Source: CAMAVH01 sp036500145
GTDB lineage: Bacteria > Pseudomonadota > Alphaproteobacteria > SMXQ01
Assembly (NCBI GenBank): GCA_036500145.1
Contig: DASYCO010000061.1
Span: 11,289 to 75,288, forward strand
Length of the DNA stretch: 64,000 nucleotides
Direction of reading: 5' to 3'
A program made the position numbers and the translations under genes. Below the pieces are notes generated by a model, which saw only the letters and a list, made by a program, of their open reading frames with translations, had not been told where the DNA came from and did not search any database. The stretch's first letter is position 1; every line of letters starts with the position of its first letter. Below are positions 1 through 7,833 of the stretch, piece after piece.

Positions 1-49
1 GGCGCGACCTTAGCCGCCAATCGCCCAGCCGACAAGATGCCCGCGCCCC

Positions 50-69
50 GCTCACCGAGAGGTGAGCGC
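50..69. repeat. Short perfect inverted repeat (8-bp stem)
   Basis: CGCTCACC and GGTGAGCG flank a GAGA loop. It lies downstream of the leftmost cold-shock gene, but no T-run follows on either strand, so it is not a convincing intrinsic terminator. The rest of positions 1-106 shows no gene. Confidence 0.5.
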
Positions 70-106
70 CGGCGGCGGACATTCGCCGTCATGGATGGTG
101 GAGGCT

Positions 107-637
107 TTACCCCAGCCGGATGTCGGCGGCCTGAGGCCCCTTCGGACCTTCGGTGATCAACACCTCGACCGCCTGTCCCGGCTCGAGCTGAAGGATGCCG
201 GCGCGGCGCAACGTCACCACATGGACGAACACGTCGCGCTGGCTGTCCGCCGGCGTGACGAATCCGAAACCCTTCTCGACGTTGAACCACTTCACGACCG
301 CGGCCGTGAAGTCCGCGTTGGCGTGATCGACCGCCGGCGCCGCGGCGCCGTTCGTCCGTGCCGGACGCTCCGCCGGCTTGGCCGTCGACGCGTCAACGTC
401 GACGATACGCGTCACCTGCAGCCCCTTCGACCGTTTCGCCACTTCGCAAACGACCGTCGCTCCGGGCTGCAGCTCCTGGTAGCCCGCGTCACGCAAAACC
501 GACAAATGAAGAAATGCGTCACTCGATCCATCGGACGGCGTGACGAACCCGAACCCCTTCACTGCATTGAACCACTTGACCGTCCCTCGAATCTCGAGAA
601 TCGGCCCAGACAGGTCCGCAGAACTGTATTCAACCAT
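107..637 (-). CDS. Tandem cold-shock domain protein (two CSDs)
   Basis: This is a 176-aa protein with two cold-shock domains in one chain, at about residues 14-80 and 110-176, joined by an Ala/Pro-rich linker. Each domain carries the nucleic-acid-binding RNP1 core KGFGFV and an RNP2-like segment (FLHLS, VFVHV). Proteins of this type bind single-stranded RNA or DNA, and two-domain forms are typical of Alphaproteobacteria. I chose the ATG at 637, about nine bases from a GGGGGAAG ribosome site; a TTG two codons upstream is the alternative. The AT-rich stretch at about 670-705 probably holds its promoter and 5' leader. A second, single-domain CspA lies at 33421-33624. Confidence 0.9.
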   Translation of the reverse strand: MVEYSSADLSGPILEIRGTVKWFNAVKGFGFVTPSDGSSDAFLHLSVLRDAGYQELQPGATVVCEVAKRSKGLQVTRIVDVDASTAKPAERPARTNGAAAPAVDHANADFTAAVVKWFNVEKGFGFVTPADSQRDVFVHVVTLRRAGILQLEPGQAVEVLITEGPKGPQAADIRLG

Positions 638-895
638 CTGCAAGTCTTCCCCCGCACCCCATGGAAGCTCTCTTTATTATTACATAAATCGTAACACTTT
701 TTCTGTCGCGCCGCCAAGACGCCACGCGAAGCGCTCTCCGGAACGCAAGTGCAGTGCAGCAACGTAGGGAAAGAGGCCCGAAGCCACAGGGGATAGACAG
801 GCCCGCAATGCCTGCCTCTAGCGCTTGTGGCTATAAGCAGGAACTATAGCTTGCGGCCTGCGCAAAGGATCGCATGAGGCGCGAAGCTCGCGCGA

Positions 896-2320
896 TCACA
901 GGAAGAAAACGAGCGTCGTCAGGACGAAGACCGGCAGCAGGAACGCGCCCGACCAGAGCATGTAGCCAAAGAAGCTCGGCATGGAGACGCCGCGCTGCTC
1001 GGCGATGGCCCGCACCATGAAGTTCGGCGCGTTGCCGATGTAGGTGTTGGCGCCCATGAAGACCGCGCCGGCCGAGATCGCCAGCAAGGTCGAGGCGAGC
1101 GGGCCCGTGAGCGTGGCCGGATCGCCGCCCGCCGTGTTGAAGAACACGAGATAGGTCGGCGCGTTGTCGAGGAAGCTCGACAGGATGCCCGTCAGCCAGA
1201 AATACATCGCGTCCACCGGCTGGCCCGCCTCGTCGCTGACGGCCGCCACGACGGCACGGAGCGCGCCGGACTCGCCCGCGCGCAGGATGGCGATGGCCGG
1301 CACGATGGTCAGGAAGATGCCGGCGAACAGCTTGGCCACCTCGCGCATCGGCTCCCAGTCGAAGTTGTTGGCGCGCCGGCTTTCGGCCGGCGTCAGCGCG
1401 AGCGAGGCGGCGACGATGGCGAGCAGGATGACGTCGCGCACCAGCGCCTCCAGGTCCGTCGGCACGTGATAGACGGTGACGGCGACGCCGGACTTCCACA
1501 GGCCGCTGAGCAGCACGGCGCCGACGACGCCGGCGAGCAGCAGCAGGTTGACCTTGCCCTCGATGCGGATGCCGCCCTCGCCGGCCTGCGGCGGCCGGCC
1601 GGCTTCCTTGGCGCAGAGACGGCGGTCAAGGCCGTAGAAGATCGCCAGCAGCAGGCCCGCCGCCAATGCCATCGGCAGGAACATGTGCACGGTCGGCCAG
1701 AAGAAGGGCACGCCTTTGAGGAAGCCGAGGAAGAGCGGCGGGTCGCCGAGCGGCGTCAGCGATCCGCCGATGTTGGCGACGAGGAAGATGAAGAACACGA
1801 CGACATGGACCTTGCGCTGGCGCCAGGCGTTGGCCTCGATCAGCGGGCGGATCAGCAGCATGGCGGCGCCCGTGGTCCCCATCAGGCTGGCAATGAGCGT
1901 GCCGACGGCGAGGAAGGCCGTGTTGACCGCCGGCGTGCCGTGCGGATGGCCGACGATGCGGATGCCGCCCGCCACGGTGAACAGGGCGAGCAGCAGCAGG
2001 ATGAAGGGCACATATTCGAGCAGCAGCGTGTGCAGCGCTTCGTAGAGCGCGACGGACGGCCCGAAGGCGACGGTGAAGGGCGCGAAGAAGGCCAGCGCCC
2101 AGAACAGCGCGATCTTGCCGTAATGCGCATGCCAGATGCGCGGCGCCAGCAAGGGCATGAGCGCGATGGACAGGAGGATGCCGGCAAAGGGCGCGACCCA
2201 AATCAGGCCAAGCGCGGCGCCGTCCACATGCGGCGCCGCATCTGTCGCGGCGAACGCCGCAGAGGCATGTAATGAGGCTAAGGCGACGAGGCCGGCGACG
2301 GAAAGGGTGCGGACAGTCAT
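896..2320 (-). CDS. NhaD-type sodium:proton antiporter
   Basis: A 474-aa inner-membrane protein of the ion transporter superfamily, with an Ala-rich leader and roughly 11-12 hydrophobic helices. The segments ANIGGSLTPLGDPPLFLGFL and SSFLDNAPTYLVF match the conserved half-repeat motifs of NhaD/ArsB-like transporters (Gly-Asp-Pro-Pro and Asp-Asn-Ala-Pro-Thr). Members exchange Na+ or Li+ for protons across the cytoplasmic membrane. It stands alone, so the transported ion cannot be fixed from context; the related CitM branch is the alternative. Positions 638-895 and 2321-2451 carry no other gene I can support. Confidence 0.85.
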   Translation of the reverse strand: MTVRTLSVAGLVALASLHASAAFAATDAAPHVDGAALGLIWVAPFAGILLSIALMPLLAPRIWHAHYGKIALFWALAFFAPFTVAFGPSVALYEALHTLLLEYVPFILLLLALFTVAGGIRIVGHPHGTPAVNTAFLAVGTLIASLMGTTGAAMLLIRPLIEANAWRQRKVHVVVFFIFLVANIGGSLTPLGDPPLFLGFLKGVPFFWPTVHMFLPMALAAGLLLAIFYGLDRRLCAKEAGRPPQAGEGGIRIEGKVNLLLLAGVVGAVLLSGLWKSGVAVTVYHVPTDLEALVRDVILLAIVAASLALTPAESRRANNFDWEPMREVAKLFAGIFLTIVPAIAILRAGESGALRAVVAAVSDEAGQPVDAMYFWLTGILSSFLDNAPTYLVFFNTAGGDPATLTGPLASTLLAISAGAVFMGANTYIGNAPNFMVRAIAEQRGVSMPSFFGYMLWSGAFLLPVFVLTTLVFFL

Positions 2321-2451
2321 GCGGGCCTGTGGGATGCAAAACGGGACCGCAGTATGGCGCAGCGAATCACCCTGGCCAATCGAAAGCGCTTCGGGATTCT
2401 CCGTCGTGCGCAGCGATGATCGGTTGCCGCCTGGCGAGCGGCCGCGCGGCG

Positions 2452-3006
2452 CTAGCCGCCGATGCGTTCGCCTGGCCGCCAGGCACGCACGGCCACGGGC
2501 GCGCCGTTCTGGCTACGCAGCATGCGCACGTCTTCCGCGATCTTCGCCGCGCCGGCGGCGAAAGTCCCCGCCAGGGCATCCTGCGCGACCAGGCAGCCGC
2601 GGCCGGCGGCCAGCGCCGCCGCATAGGCCGCGTTCTTGGCGACCAGGCCGTTGAGCCGCTCGGTCGACATGTGGGCGAAGCGCCGCCAAGTCTCGTCGAG
2701 GAAGGTCTCGACCTGGCGCGGCAGGGCTTCGGCCGGCAGGTCTTCCGGGCGGCCGTCGCTCATCAGCCGCTGCAGGTTGGGCTCCACCGGCCCGAGGTCT
2801 TCGGCGACGAAGACCGCCGGCATCAGCAGACCGTCGACATAGGCGGCCTGGGCGATGAACAGCAGCCGCTGCAGCTTCTGCAGCGGCAGGTGCATGTCGT
2901 CGGTGCGGGCGCGGTCGAGCAGCCAGACGGCGACGTCGAACGCGGTCCGGACCGCCGGGGCGAGCGGAAGATGGTCGGGTGACGGAGATACGGAAGCGTC
3001 GGCCAT
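2452..3006 (-). CDS. Panacea (SocA/GepA-like, DUF4065-type) domain protein
   Basis: A 184-aa protein. Residues 40-75 (LPLQKLQRLLFIAQAAYVDG, then a GPV motif) and about 110-160 (FLDETWRRFAHMSTERL then LVAKNAAY) follow the Panacea domain pattern: leucine-rich 'KLQKLLY..AQ', GPV, then 'L..V...Y..LS..EL'. Panacea proteins include the proteolytic adaptor-antitoxin SocA and many toxin-neutralising proteins. The only co-directional neighbour is the unknown 157-aa gene 59 bp upstream. The assignment rests on motif reading, not on a search; the usual His/Pro (THxxxPW) signature is degenerate here (VAKNAAY). Confidence 0.6.
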   Translation of the reverse strand: MADASVSPSPDHLPLAPAVRTAFDVAVWLLDRARTDDMHLPLQKLQRLLFIAQAAYVDGLLMPAVFVAEDLGPVEPNLQRLMSDGRPEDLPAEALPRQVETFLDETWRRFAHMSTERLNGLVAKNAAYAAALAAGRGCLVAQDALAGTFAAGAAKIAEDVRMLRSQNGAPVAVRAWRPGERIGG

Positions 3007-3065
3007 GGTCCCGTTCTAAGCCGAATTGGCTAATGGCCGGTTAAGGCGGACCACACGCTCGCCCT

Positions 3066-3539
3066 TTAGGACGCCGAATCGAAGCCTTCGCCGAGCTTCG
3101 TCTGTCCGCCGTTGAGGACATCGCGGCTGTAGCCGTAGGCCTGTTCGGCGGCCATGAGGCGCTCGGACATCAGGAGCGGCGCCGCCACGACCAGCCCGGT
3201 CGCCGCCATGCGCTCGATTGGCGGCAGGTGCGGGTCGACGTGGAAGTCGCCGCCATTGGCGTCGCGCCCCAGGGGCGCCTGCGGCGCGCCCAGCGGACGC
3301 GGCGGCTGGGGCGGTTCCTTGTTGTCCTGGCGTTCCTGCCCGCCCTGCTGGTCGGCCGCCGTGCGCGGCACGACCTCCTGCAGCAGGGCTTCTTCCTGGC
3401 CGCCGTTGGAGCGGCCTTCGCCGAGGGCGGCGATCTGGTCCAGGTCCGTTTCATGCGCGACCTGACGCGCGCCGCCCGCGAGACGGGTGGCGCTTCCGAG
3501 ATTCGTATATTGGGGCCTCAAGTAAGAGATACCCGGCAT
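3066..3539 (-). CDS. Hypothetical protein, Gln/Pro-rich linker
   Basis: A 157-aa product I do not recognise. It has an N-terminal stretch with Tyr, Arg and Gly, a central Gln/Gly/Pro-rich low-complexity linker (about residues 55-100), and a more ordered C-terminal third (about 105-157) with an Ala/Leu helix. No signal peptide or membrane segment is evident. It starts just right of the AT-rich divergent region with the Sel1-like gene and is followed by the Panacea gene on the same strand, so the two may be co-transcribed. Confidence 0.55.
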   Translation of the reverse strand: MPGISYLRPQYTNLGSATRLAGGARQVAHETDLDQIAALGEGRSNGGQEEALLQEVVPRTAADQQGGQERQDNKEPPQPPRPLGAPQAPLGRDANGGDFHVDPHLPPIERMAATGLVVAAPLLMSERLMAAEQAYGYSRDVLNGGQTKLGEGFDSAS

Positions 3540-3599
3540 GACGGCTTGTCCTGAAACTGACCTATCCTTTCGAGATGCGGCCAGACGGCTCAGGAGTCA

Positions 3600-3690
3600 A
3601 GTCAAGACTGTGGATTAAATATCTAAAATTAAAGACAAATTTTCATTATCTTCATGTAGTTTCGAGGTTCGGTTTAAGATAGCCCAGGCA
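3600..3690. promoter_or_regulatory. AT-rich divergent promoter region
   Basis: The gap between the divergently read 3539 and 3753 starts contains a conspicuous A/T-rich core at about 3610-3680 in otherwise GC-rich sequence. Promoters for both directions are expected here, but no clear -35/-10 pair can be fixed. Confidence 0.35.
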
Positions 3691-3752
3691 GATCAATGCC
3701 CTGCCGTCCCGTTGTGTTCCCCCGTTGTGTCGTCGCCTCGCGAGGTTCGCCC

Positions 3753-4175
3753 ATGAGTCTTTTCACGCGTTTCCCGGCACCCCGCTGGTGCCGGGCGCTG
3801 CTGCTCGCCGGCCTGTTCGCCCTGCCCGCCCTCGACTCCCTTCCGGCCCAGGCCCAGACGACGGAACAGGAAAAGCTCGATGCGGCGCAGAAGGCCTTCG
3901 ACGCGAAGAACTACACCTCCGCCTTCTACCTCTGGCTCAGCCTCGCCCAGGGCGGCAACCGCGCCGCCTGCTTCAACATCGGCCGCATGTACGTCTATGG
4001 CACCGGCGCGCCGGTGGACTACATCGAGGCCTACAAGTGGATGCAGCTGTCGGCCGAAGCCGACCTGCCCGAAGCCAGGGCGGCACGCGCGCAGCTGGCC
4101 TCCCGCATGAGCGCGGTCGACATCAAGACCGCCATGGACCGGGCGAAGGAATGGAAGGCGGATAATGGTCGCTGA
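3753..4175 (+). CDS. Secreted Sel1-like repeat (TPR-related) protein
   Basis: A 140-aa protein beginning MSLFTRF, preceded by a GAGG ribosome site; an in-frame ATG 57 bases upstream has no such site. An N-terminal hydrophobic signal peptide ends near PAQAQ. The mature part holds Sel1-like repeats: FYLWLSLAQGGNRAACFNIG followed by YVYGTGAPVDYIEAYKWMQL, with the A..LG..Y..G.G...D...A..W pattern. Sel1 proteins scaffold protein-protein contacts in the envelope. The last two codons and the stop lie inside a tandem repeat that runs on downstream. Confidence 0.85.
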   Translation: MSLFTRFPAPRWCRALLLAGLFALPALDSLPAQAQTTEQEKLDAAQKAFDAKNYTSAFYLWLSLAQGGNRAACFNIGRMYVYGTGAPVDYIEAYKWMQLSAEADLPEARAARAQLASRMSAVDIKTAMDRAKEWKADNGR

Positions 4176-4270
4176 CCGGCCAAAGGCCGGCTTCGGTCGC
4201 TGACCGGCCAAAGGCCGGCTTGGACCATCAACCGGCCAAATGCCGGCATGGGTCGCTGAAGGCGACCCAT
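4167..4270. repeat. 28-bp tandem repeats duplicating the gene 3' end
   Basis: A 27-base unit starting GGTCGCTGACCGGCC occurs at 4167-4193 and again at 4195-4221. A degenerate unit follows at 4222-4249, and a partial GGTCGCTGA hairpin at 4251-4267. The first copy starts inside the Sel1 gene and includes its last two codons and stop (GGT CGC TGA), so the gene terminus itself has been copied downstream. Each full unit contains the hairpin CCGGCC-AAA-GGCCGG. Confidence 0.85.
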
Positions 4271-4283
4271 GCCGAGGGCTGCT

Positions 4284-5735
4284 TCAGCCGGCCTTCGGCT
4301 TGGGCAGATCCTCGACGACTTCCACGAGCTTGCCGGCCCGCTTGCCGCTGATTTCCGAGCCCGCCGAGGCGTTGAGGCGGAGGAAGCACAGGGCCGACGA
4401 AGCCATGACCGCAGCCATGATGGCGAAAGCCGGCAGGAAGTCCTGCGCGGTGAGGCTCGTGCCGCCGCGCAGCTCGATGCTCTGGTGCAGGACGAAGGCG
4501 CCGACGGCGACGCCGACGCTGACCGAGAGCTGCTGCGCCATGCTGACGAAGCTCGTCGCCTTGCTCATGTCGGGCGGGGTGACGTCGGCGTAGACGATGG
4601 CATTGAGGCTCGTGTACTGGATCGAGCGCGCCAGGCCGGACAGGAACAGCACCAAGAACATCAGGGCGACCGGCGTCGCGCCATTGAACAGGCAGTAGCT
4701 GACCGTGAACAGGCTGCTGATGAGCCCCGCGCCGATCATCACCCGGCGGAAGCCGAACAGCCGCAGCAGATAGGGCGCCAGGGCCTTCATCGGCATGGCC
4801 CCGAGCGCCACCGCGAACGTCAGCAGGCCGGAGGACAGCGGCGTCATGCCGAAGCCGACCTGAAAGAGCAGCGGCATCATGATCTGCGCCGCGCCGGTGG
4901 AGATGCGGAACACGCAGCCGCCGATGGTCGCCCAGCGGAAGGACTGCAGCTTCAGCAGGCTCAGCTGGACGATGGGGTGCGGGACGCGGCGCGAATGCAG
5001 CACGTAGAGCAGCATCGAGATCGCGCCGACACCCAGGAGCCCCAGGGTGACGCTGGTCGGCACGATGCCGCGGTTGATGGTCTCGAAGCCGAACACGAGG
5101 CCGGCGAGGCCGAGGCCGGACAGGACGCTGCCGCGGATGTCGAGCGGCGGCACGTCCATCTCCTGCACGTCGTCCATGTAGCGCGTGGCGAGCCAGATGC
5201 CGATGATGCCGATCGGCAGGTTGATCAGGAAGATCCAATGCCAGCTGAAGAAGGTCGTGATGAAGCCGCCGAGCGGCGGGCCCAGGATCGGGCCGATGAG
5301 CGCCGGGATCGTCAGGTAGGCGAGCGCCTGCACCAGATTGCTCTTCGGCACCGAGCGCAGGATGATGAGGCGCCCGACTGGCGACATCATGGCGCCGCCG
5401 ACGCCTTGCAGGATGCGCGCGAACACCAGCATGGTCGCCGAGGTCGACATGGCGCACAGCACGGAGGCAATCGTGAAGAGGGCGATGGCCGCGCGGAAGA
5501 CGTTGCGCGCGCCGTAGCGGTCAGCCACCCAGCCGCTCAGCGGGATGAAGACCGCGAGGCTCAGCAGGTAGGCCGTGATGGCGAGGTTGAGGTGGAGGAT
5601 CTCGACGTTGAGCGAGCGGGAGATCGCCGGCAGGGCCGTGGCGATGATCGTCGAGTCCAGGTTCTCCATGAAGAGAGCGCTGGCGATGATCAAGGAGACT
5701 CGATATTGGCGTGCGGGAGCGAACAACGGAGACAA
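4284..5735 (-). CDS. DHA2-family (14-TM) MFS multidrug exporter
   Basis: A 483-aa inner-membrane protein with about 14 hydrophobic helices. The first helix carries the DHA2 motif ENLDSTIIATALP, motif A is VADRYGARNVFR, and motif C-like GPILGPPLGG is in the fifth helix. EmrB-like drug:proton antiporters share this layout. The start is a TTG at 5735; an in-frame stop lies just upstream and no ATG occurs before residue 23, which would cut into helix 1. No membrane-fusion partner (EmrA) is adjacent, so it may act alone. Substrate unknown. Confidence 0.85.
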   Translation of the reverse strand: MSPLFAPARQYRVSLIIASALFMENLDSTIIATALPAISRSLNVEILHLNLAITAYLLSLAVFIPLSGWVADRYGARNVFRAAIALFTIASVLCAMSTSATMLVFARILQGVGGAMMSPVGRLIILRSVPKSNLVQALAYLTIPALIGPILGPPLGGFITTFFSWHWIFLINLPIGIIGIWLATRYMDDVQEMDVPPLDIRGSVLSGLGLAGLVFGFETINRGIVPTSVTLGLLGVGAISMLLYVLHSRRVPHPIVQLSLLKLQSFRWATIGGCVFRISTGAAQIMMPLLFQVGFGMTPLSSGLLTFAVALGAMPMKALAPYLLRLFGFRRVMIGAGLISSLFTVSYCLFNGATPVALMFLVLFLSGLARSIQYTSLNAIVYADVTPPDMSKATSFVSMAQQLSVSVGVAVGAFVLHQSIELRGGTSLTAQDFLPAFAIMAAVMASSALCFLRLNASAGSEISGKRAGKLVEVVEDLPKPKAG

Positions 5736-5789
5736 TCGGACTATCTAGAGGGTACGCAGAACGAACGTGGCCCCCATCATAGAGACTTA

Positions 5790-5831
5790 CGCCGCCCCGG
5801 CTCGAGAACTTCGGCCCGGGGCGGCGTTTTT
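5790..5831 (+). terminator. Strong GC hairpin plus T-run, plus-strand orientation
   Basis: An 11-bp perfect stem (CGCCGCCCCGG at 5790-5800, complement at 5816-5826) is followed by TTTTT at 5827-5831. The T-run is on the plus strand, yet both neighbours (GST and MFS) are read on the minus strand, so it would stop antisense transcription entering the GST gene. On the minus strand it has no U-tract. Confidence 0.6.
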
Positions 5832-5838
5832 AGTCGAA

Positions 5839-6426
5839 TTAGGGCTTCAACTCCATCGCCCTTTTCACCGCAGACCTCGCGCCAACGCGGGCCTGCCATG
5901 CAGCAACGTTGGGGTAGTCCGCAATCTTCACGACATCGTGTTTGACGCCGGCGATGCGGGTGTAGGGAATGATGTCGGCGATGGAGTAGTCGCCGGCGAA
6001 GTATTCGTTGTCCGCCAGGTGCTTATCCATCGTCGCCAGCTGCGACTTGGAACCCGTGATGATCGACGGGTCGTCGATGCGGCCGAGCGAGCCGACGGTC
6101 CACAGCACGTTGGTCGCGTGGAACATCGCCCACTTGAGCACGTTCGGATAGTCCGCCGGCGTCGCGCCGCGGAACTTCTGCAGCTTGTCGGCAAGGTAGA
6201 AGCAGATCGCCACGGATTCGAAGACCGTGGCGGGCTTGCCGCCCGGGCCGTCGCTGTCGACCAGCGCGGGGATCTTCCGGTAGGGATTGATCGCCTCGTA
6301 CTGCGGCGTCTTCTGCTCGCCCTTCGGGATGTCGACGAAATGCATGTTGTAGGGCAAGCCGGACTCTTCGAGCATGATCGTGGCGCGGCGGCCGTTGGTC
6401 GTCGTCCAGGTGTAGAGGTCGAGCAA
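5839..6426 (-). CDS. Glutathione S-transferase, YfcG/YghU-like
   Basis: A 195-aa cytosolic GST. The thioredoxin-fold N-domain (residues 1-80) has LYTWTTTNGRRATIMLEE, with the Thr-Asn of Nu/beta-type bacterial GSTs in place of a catalytic Tyr/Ser, plus the NPYRKIPALVD cis-Pro loop and ESVAI glutathione site. The C-terminal helical domain carries NEYFAGDYSIADI, the GST N-cap/hydrophobic staple. Translation starts at TTG 6426, six bases after AAGGAG. It is the last gene of a leftward cluster with TauD and DUF120 genes; the substrate is unknown. Confidence 0.88.
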   Translation of the reverse strand: MLDLYTWTTTNGRRATIMLEESGLPYNMHFVDIPKGEQKTPQYEAINPYRKIPALVDSDGPGGKPATVFESVAICFYLADKLQKFRGATPADYPNVLKWAMFHATNVLWTVGSLGRIDDPSIITGSKSQLATMDKHLADNEYFAGDYSIADIIPYTRIAGVKHDVVKIADYPNVAAWQARVGARSAVKRAMELKP

Positions 6427-6484
6427 GGCAATCTCCTTCTGCGTGACTTGAAGCTTCGGGTGGGCGGTCAGGCCGGCATTGCGA

Positions 6485-7321
6485 TCAGAACGGCCGGTCG
6501 CCCTTGACGGTGACTCGGCGCATCATTCGGCGGGTGCCGGGATCGAAGTCCGTGCGCGCATGCAGCGCGCAGCGATTGTCCCACATCACCAAGTCGCCGA
6601 CACGCCATTTGTGGGCGTAGACGAAGGCCGGCTTCTCGATCTGCAGGAACAGCTCCTCGAGCAGGGCTTCGCTCTCGGCGCGCGGCAGGCCGACGATGTG
6701 GTCGGTCATCAGGCGATTGACGTAGACGCCCTTGCGCCCAGTCTCCGGATGGGTGCGCACGACGGGATGGACGAACTTCGGCGCGTCGTCGGCGACGGTG
6801 CCCTTGACCGTCGCGCCGCCGCCGTAGTCGTAGACGTTGAGCGCCTGCAGCCCGTCGATCTTCGCCTGCGTCGCGGCCGGCAGGGACTCGTAGACGGCGG
6901 TCGCGCTCGAAAACAGCGTGTCGCCGCCGGAGGGCGGCACCTCGATGCCGAACAGCATCGTCGCCTTGGCGGGATTCTCGTAATAGCACTGGTCGGAATG
7001 GAACTGCATCTCGCCGTCGGGCAGCGCGCCCTTCTTGCCGTCGATGACCACGTTGGTGACCATCAGCACGTAGGGGTTGGCATAGAGCCCCGGCGTGGTG
7101 CGCACGGGCTGCAGCTCGCCGAAGCGCTGCGCAAAGGCGATCTGGCCGTCCTCGTCGAGCGTCTGGCCGCGAAACAGGATGACCTGATGGCGGAGCCAAG
7201 CTTCGTGGACCGCCGCGAAGGCCGCATCGCCGAGCGGCCGGGAAAGGTCGACGCCGGAAATTTCGGCGCCGAGCGCCGGGGACAGCGGACGAACTGTCAC
7301 GTTGAGGGTCGCGGCAGTCAT
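6485..7321 (-). CDS. TauD/TfdA-family Fe(II)/2-oxoglutarate dioxygenase
   Basis: A 278-aa enzyme. The iron ligands are His108-x-Asp110 (MQFHSDQCYYENP) and a distal His254 (LHARTDFDPGTRR), followed by the arginines that bind 2-oxoglutarate. The N-terminus is typical (RPLSPALGAEISGVDLSRPL). The start ATG at 7321 follows GAGGAGG; a longer frame to 7405 lacks a ribosome site. Family members hydroxylate taurine, 2,4-D, sulfate esters or similar carboxylates. The neighbouring GST, cupin and SnoaL genes suggest a small catabolic or detoxification pathway, but no substrate can be named. Confidence 0.9.
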   Translation of the reverse strand: MTAATLNVTVRPLSPALGAEISGVDLSRPLGDAAFAAVHEAWLRHQVILFRGQTLDEDGQIAFAQRFGELQPVRTTPGLYANPYVLMVTNVVIDGKKGALPDGEMQFHSDQCYYENPAKATMLFGIEVPPSGGDTLFSSATAVYESLPAATQAKIDGLQALNVYDYGGGATVKGTVADDAPKFVHPVVRTHPETGRKGVYVNRLMTDHIVGLPRAESEALLEELFLQIEKPAFVYAHKWRVGDLVMWDNRCALHARTDFDPGTRRMMRRVTVKGDRPF

Positions 7322-7431
7322 GACGGCCTCCTCATCGAATAAGCTTCGATTGCTAATTTTCTCAAGAATAGCCGACCTGCAGGGGCCCTGGAAAGCCCGC
7401 CGCAAAGATCAGATAGCGACTTGCCGATATT

Positions 7432-7833
7432 TCATAGTTCGAGCTCCAGCGTGACTTCGTCGCCGTCTCGCAGCGCCAGCGCGTCGCGCAGGTTGCGGTC
7501 GGCGACCAGTTCGATCTGGTCGCGCGGATAGCCGGCCACCAGCGGCAGCACGATCACCCCCGAGGCCTTGAGCCCGCCGTGACTGATCGTCGCGCGCAGG
7601 CAACGGGCGTCGCACCAGGACGGATCGGGCGCCTTGAAGAGCCGCCCCTGCTCCGCTGCCTTGCGCCAGCTTTCCATTGCCGCGCCGGCCGCTGCGCGCA
7701 GGTTCAGCGTGCCGGGGAACGGGTCGACGCCATAGGCGTCGCGAAAGACGCCAAGCGCCCAGTCGGTGCGCGTGAAGGAAGCGCCGAGGCCCTGGCCCGT
7801 CTCGACGCGGCCGACGACAGGAACCGGCGCCAT
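7432..7833 (-). CDS. DUF120 / archaeal-type CTP-dependent riboflavin kinase-like protein
   Basis: A 133-aa single-domain protein matching the archaeal RibK family (Methanocaldococcus MJ0056 type). It has GRVETGQGLGASF near the N-terminus, the signature DPFPGTLNL at 38-45 (Thr42 and Asn44 equal the family's metal/nucleotide residues), and the C-terminal GVIVLPLVAGYPRDQIELVA...LRDGDEV pattern. RibK phosphorylates riboflavin to FMN using CTP. Bacteria normally use RibF, so this is unusual. The ATG at 7833 shares its A with the upstream SnoaL gene's stop (TGATG), which implies translational coupling. An FMN reductase is 1.3 kb away. The function is inferred from motifs only. Confidence 0.8.
   Translation of the reverse strand: MAPVPVVGRVETGQGLGASFTRTDWALGVFRDAYGVDPFPGTLNLRAAAGAAMESWRKAAEQGRLFKAPDPSWCDARCLRATISHGGLKASGVIVLPLVAGYPRDQIELVADRNLRDALALRDGDEVTLELEL

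Noticed and set aside
62..694. Long plus-strand frame over the double cold-shock gene
   Set aside because: It is the antisense shadow of a clearly conserved CSD protein; the translation is Arg/Pro-rich and has no domain.
5790..5831. Terminator for the GST gene
   Set aside because: The hairpin is in the right place, but its T-run is on the opposite strand.
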